A stretch of DNA of 64,000 nucleotides from Penium margaritaceum (lineage: Eukaryota; Streptophyta; Zygnematophyceae; Desmidiales; Peniaceae). The stretch covers positions 72,256 to 136,255 of the forward strand of contig SZWC01004910.1 in the NCBI GenBank assembly GCA_023375785.1, in the 5' to 3' direction. The notes beneath the pieces were generated by a model that worked only from the letters and a program-made list of their open reading frames with translations, was not told the DNA's origin and did no database searches. The translations under genes and the position numbers were made by a program. Positions 12,460-23,000 of this stretch are shown one piece after another (position 1 is the stretch's first letter; every line of letters begins with the position of its first letter).

Positions 12460-13382
12460 TGTAACCAGCGGGTGAAACGGGGTACGAGCCTCTGTGGGTG
12501 AGTGAGCCCTTGGGACCCGATTGCTCATGGCAATTGCGTAGATTGGTCGTGGAGATTAACTTCGCCGTGAAGTGTTGTCTCTCACGAATGAATCCTCTCA
12601 CAAGTATGCCCCGACCAAGGTCGGGGCGCGGAGTCCATTCTCGTCATAGGGCAACCCAAGAGGGAGGATGGAGGATATTATTTTATCCGTCCATTTTTTC
12701 GGCGGTTTGATGCGGTTAGACTAGATACATTTATCTCGTCGAGTCAACTTGTTAAACAATATTACATCGTCCACGTGGAAACCCTAAGTTTTCGGCATGC
12801 CTAGGGATAGGGAGGTGATGGCAAAACATCTTTGCATGTGCGAGGGCATTTTACCACCATTCGGTGCCCCTCGTCCGATGGCATGGCCAACACGTTTATA
12901 AAAACGTGTTTGCCACGCCACCGAGTGGAGGTGGCAATCGGCGGGGTGGTCCCGTCGGAACGCCAGCCGGTGGCCCCTCGCGAGCCCCCTCGCCATGGCG
13001 AGGGACCTCGTGAGGGGCCCCTTGATGGGGTGGGGTTCCTTGCGATGTCGCATTGGGTCACGTCCAATGCGACTGTGCAAGGACCTGCGCAGCCCATCGC
13101 GAATATTTGCGATGGGCTCGTGTTTGCCGCTGGAGGTCGCGAGGCCTCCAGCGACGGTCGGATAGTGCGAGGCACTATCCGGTCGCTCTTGTGCAAGGAG
13201 GAAACTTCTTTGAAGCTTCCTCATCGCGAGGCTGGTCGGCGAGGAGTCCTCCTCGCCGTCCAGATTACCAAACCGAAAATACCCCCGATTATCATTCAAG
13301 GATCGCGGCAAGCCTTTTAGGCATAAGGCCGCCGGTCTATGTCTCGTAACAAATTGGGAAAGATTATGCTAGGTTTGTTACA
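12460..13382 (-). repeat. LTR of chromovirus G1
   Basis: The right edge is set by the polypurine tract at 13383-13396 (minus-strand purines ending GGGGGAGGAAT). Reading leftward, the LTR starts TGTAACAAACC and ends at 12460, where the plus strand reads TGTAACCAGCGG. The ends form a 6-bp inverted repeat, TGTAAC/GTTACA. Length is about 923 bp. No second copy lies in the window, so the left edge rests on the terminal motif alone. Confidence 0.65.
12818..13258. repeat. Run of at least ten back-to-back hairpins inside the G1 LTR
   Basis: Arm pairs read by eye: 12841-12848/12865-12873; 12885-12897/12902-12914 (13 bp, one mismatch); 12910-12916/12931-12937; 12939-12945/12951-12957; 12972-12994/12997-13019 (23 bp, three mismatches, 2-nt loop); 13047-13056/13064-13073 (10 bp, perfect); 13091-13104/13105-13118 (nearly perfect 28-bp palindrome); 13128-13136/13145-13153 (perfect); 13159-13168/13172-13181 (perfect, in a longer imperfect stem); 13198-13208/13212-13222 (one mismatch); 13237-13246/13249-13258 (perfect). 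Spacers between hairpins are short, and smaller stems fill some of them. The block is GC-rich, unlike its AT-rich flanks. Function unknown; it could be an RNA-structured part of the LTR or a product of repeated snap-back copying. Confidence 0.85.
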
Positions 13383-16215
13383 TTCCTCCCCCTCTAGTGT
13401 GAACCGTCCTCGGTCCAAGACGGACTAGATTGGATGTTGGTGGAAGGAGACATGCTTTCTTGGTTAACAAAACAATCATTGGGTGCATCCATTGGATTAT
13501 GCGCCATTGTACGGGGAGAGAAAAATCAAAATATTGGGATTGATATCCTTCACGAGCACAATATCGTACATACATCAGCCAAGTTCACATAAAACGTTTT
13601 CACGGCTAACGCTTCCTCCCCCACTTGCGAGGAGCGTCCTCGCGACCATCAGCCTGGGCATCCCCATGCGTCTGAGATCGCCGCCGTTGTGCTCTTGTCT
13701 GTACTCTGACAGGTGAAGGTTCCCTGCGTGGGGCTTGTGCCTGGGTGGTACCCTCGGGGGCACGTGTGCGAAAGCAAGCAGCCTGGTCTTGCCAATAGTC
13801 CTTGATCATAGCGGCCGGGACACGACTCTCAGGCTTCCAACTATTGTGTTCAGGTCCACAACCAGCCCAGCTCACGAGGTATTCCTTCACAACACGTTTA
13901 CTGCGTGTATGTTCGCGGTGTTGGAGGAGCCCATGTACCTCGTACTGACCGTCACTTGCGAGAACTACAGGCGGTGGCTGAACCGTTCCTGATGCTGCAT
14001 AAGGTGCAAGAAGACTGACATGAAACACCTCATGGATCTTCATGACTTTTGGAAGAGCAAGGCGGTAAGCAACCTCACCAAGCTTGTGAGTGACCTTGAA
14101 TGGTCCTACCAACTTAGGGAGGATCTTCCTTGCTCCGGGCGTCTTGAGACACATGTTCTTTGTGCCAAAAAGCACCTGGTCGCCAACAAAACATTTGACG
14201 TCATGGTGACCAGCATCGGCATAGGCCTTTTGGCGCTGCTTCGATGCATGGAGGTTTTCACGTGCTTCGCGACGAAGAGTGTCCATGCGATCGGCAAAGG
14301 CCAGGGCGAAAGGAACCTGATTCCCACCGCCCCCGCGTCTCACCAAGGAGACGGGTACCATCGGATGCCGGCCGTAGTTCAGAAAGAACGGTGTGAGCTT
14401 CGTGCATACATGAACAGATTTCTTGTAGGCAAACTGTGCAGTACTGAGAAACTCATCCCAGTCATCCATCAAAGGATCCACGTACATCCGGAGCATTTGT
14501 TCTCCAATTTGGTTCATCCGTTCAGTCTTTCCATCTGTTTGTGGATGAAAAGAAGCAGATGAAAAGCACTCGATTTCACCAAGGGCTTGCCAAATTTTAC
14601 TTGAAAACCGCACTTTTCGATCAGAGATGATGTGTTATGGTAGCCCATGCGGTCGAACAACAGTATACCAAAATATGTATGGTGCTTCCTCGGCAGTGGC
14701 ATGCATGGTTGTGGGCATGAAATGCGCCATCTTGGTCAAACATTCAACCACCACGAGGATAGCATCATGGCCACGAGGTGTCTTGGGTAAGCCAGTGATG
14801 AAATCCATGCTCACTTCTTCCCATGAGGAGTTAGGCATTGGGAGGGGCTTTAGAAATCCTGATAGTGCCTTGTTGCTCGACTTGTTGCAGATGCACAAGT
14901 CACAGGCTTGGATGTATTTGCGTGCGTCGCACGACCATCTAGGCCACGAATAATGCTCTGAGAGAGCCTTTCCGGTTTTTGCTTCACCAAGGTGGCCAGC
15001 TGCTGCTGGGTTATGGAACTCAAAAAGGATCTCATCCCACAGCTTTCCGGAGTTGGGCACAACCACCATGTTGCCCTTCTAGTAGAGACCAGAGGCTTCC
15101 ACCAAGCCGTATTGGTGAATGTTACCCTGGTCAAACCATGGGTCATCAAAGTATCCCATACAAATAAGTTACAAGAATGGTGTGAAATGCGCCGTTCGTT
15201 TTGGTGGTTGTCATTGGGGGTTATCAGGCTTGGGCACATCTTGATCCTATACGTCTTTTTTGCAAAGGGATCGTGCTTGTATTGTGGTAAGAACCACGTT
15301 GACTGGAGTGCGACGCAACGGGTGTGCCACATTTGTACGACCAGGGCGGTATTCCCATTGGAAGTGGAATCTGCTCAAGTACTCGCTCCAAAGAGCTTGT
15401 CACCGAGAAAGGTTGGGTTGTGACTGAAAGAATACCAAGGGATTGTGGTCTGTAACCATTGTGAATCCACCCTTGGCACCTTCAAGGTAACAGCGCCAAA
15501 CCTTCAAGGCATGAACTACCGCAAGCAACTCTTTGTCGCCTGTGGTGTAGAGAGTCTCAGCGCCTGAGAGTTTGCGACTCTCATATGCAACTGGTCGTCC
15601 TTCTTGCATAAGAACAGCCTCTAAACCGATGATAGATGCATCACAGAGCACCTCATATAGATTTTCGGGATTCGGGATTGTAAGAACGGGTGCAGATGGC
15701 AGAATTTCCTTGACATGCACAAATGCATGCTCACACTTATCAGACCATGACCATTTCATGTCTTTATGTGTGAGAGCTGTGAGTGGGGCGACAAGGCTAG
15801 AGAAGCCTTGCATGAAACGACAAAAGTAATTCGCCAAGCCTAAGAAGAGTCTTATTTTGCCCACATTGGATGGCTGAGGCCAGTCCACAACAGCTCGCAC
15901 ATTGCGAGGATCCACTCGGATTCCTCCACTGCCAACAATGAAGCCCAAGTACTGTAGCCCAGGTTGTACATGGGCCGAAACAATGGCCTTGCTCCAGGCC
16001 ATCCGAAATGATGGCATTGTATGACAAACGTTCCGTTCTGGCGGTACGCCATCCGGGAGTGGGCCAAAAACATCAGAAAACTCTTCAAGGAGAGAACTGA
16101 CATCATTCGAGCTCGACGGTGGATCATCGTCATCGACCTTACAAAGTTGTGCTAGGAACACGTTGTGCCCTTTATGCAAGTATCGCTTCACTTGAAGCGC
16201 CGTAAGGAAGCCCGG

Positions 16216-18720
16216 GTTGGGTTCTCTCTCGCGAGACCCTTCCCCCCTTCCCCCTCCCTCCCGGTCCCCTTTGCCGCCCGCTCCCCTCCCTTGTCCATCT
16301 CCACCTTTGGAAGATTCCCCCCACCTGCCTGTCCCAAGTCCAGATTCTCTCCTTGGTGTTCCCTCATGGCCCCACTCCTGGATGCACACCTATGCTTCCT
16401 GGGCTCGCCCTTCCATTCCTCCTCTCCATTCTCCTCTCTACCCTTGTGTACTTATTCTTGTTCCGCCCGTCCCTACCTACTCGCTCCCCCCTTCTGTCCC
16501 GGACACCCCTCCTCCCTCCTCACCCGTTTGTTCTCGTACCCGCTCTCGCACCGCTTGGGCTCTTACTTGTGCCTCTGTCCCTCATCTCGCCGTCCCTCTT
16601 CCTTTCCCCTCGTCCTCAGTCTTACCTTCCCCTCCAATCATGCCTTCCACAGTCTCTTTCACATCACCGATCCCTGCACCGTCCCCTCCCTCACCCTCTC
16701 TATTCTCTGTTGTGCCTCTTCCCCCTCCCCCCTCCATCCTCTCTTTCCTCTTATTCTCCCCTCAGTTTTCGGCTTCCTTCCATCATTGTGCCATCACCCA
16801 TTTCTCCTGCGCTCATCTCTCTTGCTCCTCTTCCTACCTCCTTGTCTTCCGCCCTTCCGCCTCCTTCTCCACCACCCTCTTCCCCCTTTTCCACTTCCTT
16901 GGTGGTCTCTGATCTATTCCTTCTCTCCTCACCTCCTCCCTCCTCCTCTATTGCGCTCCCTCTGTCTCACCCCCTGTCGCCTTAAACCTTCCATCCGGGG
17001 CACGCTCATGGTGGCCACTTCTTTTATCTAGTGCTTCACCATGTGCTCGATGCCTCCACTGACCATCGCTTTTTTAGCACACCAGCCTCTGCTACGCATG
17101 CCCTTGCAATCACATCTGTCTCGCCCGCTTCCTCCTCTCCCTCTCCCCTTGATAAGTCCGATCCACTAAACCTCGCAAATGCCCTTACTCACCCAGACAA
17201 TGTTGTATGGCACGCAGCTCGTGTTCTAGAGCTTACCGCTCTAGCTGAGGATGGTGTGCTCAAGCTCACTGACCTTCCTCCCAGTTACACAACTATTAAG
17301 GCTAAGTGGGTTCTACACAAGAATTTCAATACCTCGGTTGCCCTTGACTAGTACAAGGCTTGCCTCACTGCGAAAGGCTACTCATAGCTCCCCAGCGGGG
17401 ACTTCACTAATGCTTACGATCCTATGGGCTATTTTACAAGGAGTTGCACCGTCATCTGTCTTACGGCCAAATTTTGGTGGGAGCTTCACCACATAAACGT
17501 GCACAACGCATTTCTCCACGGTAATCTAATGTCCAAGCTTCTCGGACGGTACCGGACGATTCTGCCGCCTCCGTTGTGCTGTTTAAAGCCTTTGTTAGTC
17601 TCTTCTTTGTTAGAAAGAGGAACTCTTGTCTACACTTTTCCATGGCGGTTTTCGTCCTAGCCAGTTCGACCCCTCCCTCTTTGTCGTTGGTATGACTCTT
17701 GTGTCTGCCTTCATCCTGGTGTATGTAGATTATCTCCTTATTACCTCTCCTTCCTCCTTCGTAATCTTTAAAGCAAAGGGTCTCCTCTCCTCACTTTATT
17801 GCATGAAGGACCATGGCCCTGTAGCCATGTTCTTGGGGATGCATATATAGGGCCTTCCTGGCTGTTTATTAGTTCATCAGGAGCGCTGTTTCCAGACCCT
17901 CGCAGGTCGCTTGCCTTTTTTTGTTGACCTCTCTCGCCCCCTCCCAGTTGCCTCCTCGCCCATGCCATCGGGTACCCAGCTTGCCCTTTGTGTGGCCCAC
18001 GACACAGAGTTAGGCGCTTTGCAGTTTGTCGCCATGTTTCAATCCATCATTTGTGCGCTCACATACCTAGATGGCACCACTGACCTAGACATCGCCTACG
18101 CGGTAAATATCCAGGCTTAGTATGCCCGCAAGCCTCGCACGGCTCACCTCCTGGCGGCTGCGTAAGTCCTTTGCTACGTCCTAAGGTCTGCACGTGTAGG
18201 CCTCGTCTTCCACGCCGGGTCAGGCGTGCCTCTCCTGGAGGGCTACGCCGATAGTGAATATGCCTACGATTCAAATGCTCGTAACCGCAATCGATTTGTC
18301 TTCCTCCTGGACACCACTGCCATCTCCTAGCGCGATGTGAAGCACGGTTGTGTCACTTGCAACACCAGAGAGGCTGAATACATGGCCTTGGGTGGTGCTA
18401 CCACCGAGGCGATGTGGCTTCGTCGTCTTCTTGGCGACATTTTTCTTCCCACCCTCGATGTGCCTCTTCACATAGACAGTGAGAGTGGGTTTGCCATTGC
18501 CAGGAATGCTGGTGCGCTTCATCGTCATACCAAGCACATCAATTTTGAGCACCACTCTGTGCGCAACGTTGTTGATGGTAGGCGACGTCTCTTTCTAGTT
18601 CATCTCTGCTAAGTCTCATCTCGTGGACTTCCTTACGAAGGCTCTCCACCAACCTACCTTCACTTTGAGTATCACCTTTGTCGGTCTTCGCACCCTCCCC
18701 CCGTTGGATTGAGATTTCCT
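16216..18720 (+). mobile_element. Broken Ty1/copia fragment (element K1)
   Basis: A fossil copia element on the plus strand. From about 16236 to 17030 it reads Pro/Ser-rich text, as is usual between copia integrase and reverse transcriptase, and this part is almost all C and T. Reverse-transcriptase-like text follows (about 17180-17860: AKWVLHKNFN, then FILVYVDYLLI and FLGMHI), and RNase H-like text (about 18040-18620: TREAEYMALGGATTEAMWLR, then HTKHINFEHHSVR). Gag, protease, integrase and a recognisable 5' LTR are not present. It carries multiple breaks. Confidence 0.85.
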
Positions 18721-19999
18721 CTTATCCCCCCACTCCCTTTGCCTGCATTGTTTGGTTCTGTGCTCGATGACCTCTCATATGCTACATCTCTGCTCCTTCC
18801 TTTGTGTTGTGCTTATTCCCTCGTGTTTGCGCCTCTCCCAGGTTCTTTCTCATCCCATGTCCTCTGTCATTGACGTGGTGTTTGCCATCCATCTCCGTCC
18901 ACTCTCCTTTGTTGTCTCCTCTCACATTCCCCCCCACTCTTGTGTCCTCTCTGTGTATCCGTTGTCGTGTGCCTCTGGGTGGTGGTGTGCACGTCCTTGA
19001 TTCTGTCCTCTGGAGATCCTTCTTTCCTCGTTGGGCGTTTCAGGGCTGCCACTCTCGGCAGTGTGGTGCTCCCGGAAGGATGTGCCGGCTAGGTGCTTCT
19101 ATATGGTTGCTACTGGCGGGGTGCTTCGGTCATGTGCTTATGGTGGGGTGATCCTAGATGCGGTGCTTCTAGTTGTGTGCTGCCAGTGGGGTGCTTCTAG
19201 TGGAGTGCTTTTGGAGGGGTTCCTCTAGATGGACGCTTCTGGGCGGGTTTTTGCATGCGGGTCCTGCTGGTTGGATGTTTTGGGCGTGTGCTTCTGAAGG
19301 GGTTCTCTTGGCACCTCTCACCAGTTTCATGCTCCAGGTCGCTATTGTCTATCCATACGCCCCAACTAGTGGGCTTGCTCGTTGCTTCTGGTGGTCCTTG
19401 GTGCTTCTGGTGTGGTGTTCAAGCTTTCTTCTTCGGACATCCACCCTTGCTTATGCTATCATTTTAAAGTAGCAAATGTTTTATTACTACTTTTTTTAGC
19501 ATGCCTAGTTTGGTCCTACACTCTTGGCTTGTCCTATTGGGTCGTGCTCGCTCCATTTTCTTACGAGACGTACGTCTTACTGTGTCACAGCCCCTGGGGT
19601 TACGCTTGACATTTGCACGAGCTTGGGAGCAAGCAACCCGATAAGGGTCGCCCTGGCTTTCTCCAGTCTCTCATTCTTTTACAAAAAGTTTTGATTTAAT
19701 TGCCTCAATCCTGTCTTGCACCTATGTCCCTCCCCATCTCGATCCCCCCTCATAGCTCTCGAGAGAACTTCCCCTCTTAGCTCTCAAGAGCCACCTCCCG
19801 CATAGTCAAGAGCGATAGTTGGCCCCGCGGCTAACTCCCTCGGCTCCTCACAGGAGTTGAGAGCCACCTTACGCCACACGCCACCCGTCTCCTCGTGTCA
19901 CCTCCATCCTCCCCTCTCGTCCTACCCCGTTTAACACACGTCTCCATAGCCGACTCATTAAATTGGGAAATTAAGTGTTGACTCACCGTACTTTGACAT
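18721..19999. other. Low-complexity DNA after copia K1, possible LTR remains
   Basis: C/T-rich sequence follows the RNase H of K1. This could include the 3' LTR of K1, but I find no polypurine tract, terminal TG...CA pair or second copy to prove it. It contains the GGTGCTTCT repeat described separately and a small cluster of inverted repeats: a perfect palindrome CTCTCGAGAG at 19756-19765 and an 8-bp stem at 19817-19824/19829-19836 with one mismatch. Confidence 0.4.
19040..19430 (+). repeat. Degenerate short tandem repeat based on GGTGCTTCTGG
   Basis: The words GGTGCTTCT, GGGTGCTTC, GTGCTTCTG and GGAGTGCTTTTGG recur about every 10-30 bp across this stretch, with drift between copies. It looks like an old, irregular microsatellite or minisatellite. 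Open frames across it (for example 19173-19472) are repeat products. Confidence 0.6.
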
Positions 20000-21821
20000 G
20001 TGTTAAGTCACTTTAGATTTCACCAAAATATTTTTTTTGCAAGTGTAAATTATATTTCAGCATTAATTGTCTCTTTGTTGAAATGGAACATTTATGCAAC
20101 CCTTTACGATGGGGCTTGTGAGGAGCCAGTTCTCAACACAAACCACAACCCCTTAGTGTCAACGCAGGTGGTCTACAAAAAAATCATTATGATTTTGAGT
20201 GATGTTAGTGTTGAAAGGAGTGATGAAAAAGGGTACATGTTGTAGCACTTTGGATTTGTTTTGATCCATCAAGGCCTTCAAACTAACTTTTCTTTTTGTG
20301 TGTTTAGTTCAATTCATGTTCACCAACGAGGGATCATGTATTCTCATTGAACATACGCCTTAAGAAGTAGTTCAAGTGCTATTGCTTGCTTTGTGTTTGG
20401 AAAGACTAACTTGTTTGATGCCTGGTTCTAGGTTCACTACTTATGCCATGTTTTCTTGCATTGCACACCAAGAATCATTGTATTGCTAATTAAATGTGCA
20501 ATAGAAGTTCTTCAGGTGGGTAGTAGTCTTTGAAGGAAATTTCTAATCCATGAATGCATCATCACTTGTCTACAAGATCTAAAATATAGAAATAAAGATG
20601 TATATACATATATGGAAAAGGCTTGTCAGTTTCCTAGTCAGGTGATATCAAGCAGTTGCCTTTAAGTGAGCTTTCACTTATTGAAAATCGATCTCAAAGC
20701 ATGCACCCAGTATGTGATGTTTTCAGGAGTGAATTCATGAGGGATGCCATGTTTTATGTGCGCAACACCAAAAAACAATGCAGTTCTGGTGACCATTCTT
20801 GAATTATGCATTGAACCTATTTGTCTTTGCGAAATTGGCATCGTCTCTGTTTTCACTATGTAGATTATTCTTGGTAGTCTATAGTGAATTTCCTCCATAG
20901 CACTGTTTCTAAAGGTAATTTCACTAACTCCCTAAACAGGGGCAATCATGTTCCACACGTCAAGCATGCAGGACAAAGGCACTAGACATGGGCAGAAAGG
21001 AATTTTGTTCATCGTTGGTCTGCATTCTCAAGACGCAGATTTATCCCTGTCCGAAGCTGGGAAGGGGTGCGTGTAAACACGATCAAACCTCACCCACATC
21101 GTTTTTCCGCCCACCCACTTCTTGGCTGGATTTTGGTTAGCGAGGTTGATGGCAGTGATGGACAAGTCCTTGAGATGGTTTTACGATCTGAGGAACATTC
21201 TACAAGACAACCACCGAGTCCAGCGGCCAGTGGTAGAGTTTGATGTTGTACTAGCGTACTAGATATTGCGGTGAATGTTTTTATTCCCTCGAGTCGTGTG
21301 GCATTTCCGATATCAAACACTCATGACGTCTCCATGTTCGGCCTCCGCCACTATCATGAAACCGATTTGCAGATGCCCAGATGGGAATCATCACGATCGG
21401 AAGCGAAGGCTCGTCGCAATGGCGTGGGAGAACCAAGCGACGGCAGGATTAAAAAATGGACAATCCGTCTTGACAGCTGGTCATGGATATCATTCCATTC
21501 AAAGCGCGATCTTCTCTGAAACTTGCGGTTCGCTTGTCCGTTTCTGCTTCAGTCAAGGAGTGTTAGTGAGGATGTTTCAACATGTATCGAAGGGGGGTTT
21601 TGCAAGTCAACCCTAGTTTCTGCTAACCGTCATCAAAGCGCCCCCAGTTCTCAGATAGTTTCCTTGTGGCCGACAGATTAAAATGTCGTCCTGATTTCGT
21701 CGCAAAATAAAATTCAAGTATCTGAATTGCCATTCATACAAAACATCGTTTCCAATCAAACCCAAAATGTCTCCAGAAACAACTTAAAATGAAATTTCCA
21801 AATACGTATTTGATTTGTGAG
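20000..21821. other. Intergenic, no gene seen
   Basis: Unique-looking sequence with short open frames only; the longest is 113 codons at 21275-21616 and has no motif I recognise. I see no splice-framed block, RNA gene or clear repeat before the LTR that begins at 21822. Confidence 0.5.
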
Positions 21822-22030
21822 TGTTCGGCAAAAAATACCTAGACAATTCCGCCGAGTGCAAAGTATGTGCTTTAGAGGGATGAGGTGTGAGACAATAGAC
21901 GATTCAAGGAATTAAGAAAGATGAATAATTTCTATTAAGGATTATGTGTAATCTGATGACAAGTATCAAGTGAGCCGAGCACATATGTACAATGACGTAA
22001 ATCACAATAAGGCATATATTGGGTCATCCG
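21822..22030 (-). repeat. LTR of element C, distal piece
   Basis: The plus strand begins TGTTCGGCAAAAAA, the reverse complement of an LTR end like that of B (...TGGCAGAACA). It runs to GGCATATATTGGGTCATCCG, which is the complement of the LTR text GATGACCCAA.ATATGCC seen in B. Element B begins at the next base. Confidence 0.75.
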
Positions 22031-22462
22031 TGTTACGTACCATGGATACACAAGTCCCTAATGCTTGCGCGTGGGTATTATCGTTATTATTTTCATGGCC
22101 CACCGCACGACGACTTCTGCATACTTACGACATCCGGCCGGGGGCATTTTGACCAACTGCCCCGTTGGGCAATGTTCCGTTCTCAGAGCCGAAAAAAAAC
22201 TTCAACCACATTCCACACTTATCGGAAGAAAAAAGTACTCAGGACAATATCAATGTTTCAATGTTTTACAGTCGACCTCTCGACAATGCTAGATCTTGAT
22301 AAAACCAAGCCTTGATATTTTGGAAGCCCCCTTACTTTTGAGTGGACCTTCTCCAAGCAGACATTCATGGCGCGGCCTCACACGCGTCGCTTGGATCCAC
22401 TGCCGATGACCCAAGATATGCCTCATTCTCATTTTCAGCATGTGTTAGATGAACTCAACACT

Positions 22463-23000
22463 TGTTATTTACCACACGTACACAAGTCCCTAACCTTTCC
22501 GAGTGGGTATTTCTGTCATAACACAAACAGCCCATCGCATCGCGGGACCACGATATTCACTCCGACGGCCAATGTCAAAACAATGAAGTGCCCTCGCATC
22601 CAGTGAGTCTTCTCGAACCTTCTGACTGCTCCGACCACTCTCACGAATCTACGACAAAAGTATCACGACCTTTTGGGCGACTTCTCGACGCACCGAGGCG
22701 AATAAGGATTTATAAAGATGCATCTCGCATATTGACCATCGATCCTCGAAGCCCCCCAACTTCTCGATGGAGCTTCTCAAAATCCGACCACTCACAATGC
22801 GACTCCACAAGCGTCGCCCGACTATCGACCCAACGACAACGACGATGTCTCATTTGTATGTATATGTTCGATCATTTCGACACTTGGCATCAAAGTACAC
22901 TTACCGCTAATTATAAATTGCTCAAATGTCGCAAATTCTAAATCATGTTCTACCTCGCAATGTGTACTTGTTCACCATCTACGCTCCGTTCGGCAAAACG
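22463..23000 (+). repeat. 5' LTR of element A
   Basis: It starts TGTTATTTACC just after the target copy ACACT and ends near CGGCAAAACG, where the 3' LTR of A ends CGGCAGAACA. The primer-site-like motif follows three bases later. About 538 bp. Confidence 0.85.

Larger units (their letters stand above)
12460..16215 (-). mobile_element. Broken Ty3/gypsy chromovirus (element G1)
   Basis: A fossil chromodomain LTR retroelement on the minus strand. Parts seen in element order: the end of the reverse transcriptase and the RNase H (about 16080-15420, with VDPRNVRAVVDWP and TDHNPLVFF), the integrase zinc-binding part (about 15000-14880), the integrase core (about 14850-14370, FHPQTDGKTERMNQ), an integrase tail and a chromodomain-like segment (about 14000-13850, EYLVSWAGCGPEHNSWKPES), then a polypurine tract and one LTR. 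The gag end and the other LTR are absent from this window. It is broken in several places and looks old. It abuts a plus-strand copia fragment at about 16215. Confidence 0.88.

Noticed and set aside
12784-13349. Overlapping frames of up to 175 codons on both strands
   Set aside because: They coincide with the GC-rich hairpin run, which lowers stop frequency in all frames; the peptides have no family.
13606-14613. Plus-strand frames such as 14020-14562
   Set aside because: Shadows of the minus-strand chromovirus integrase.
16217-17031. Overlapping frames of 210, 231 and 288 codons
   Set aside because: All three plus frames are open at once because the DNA is almost only C and T; the Pro/Ser-rich text is best explained as the linker of copia K1, not separate genes.
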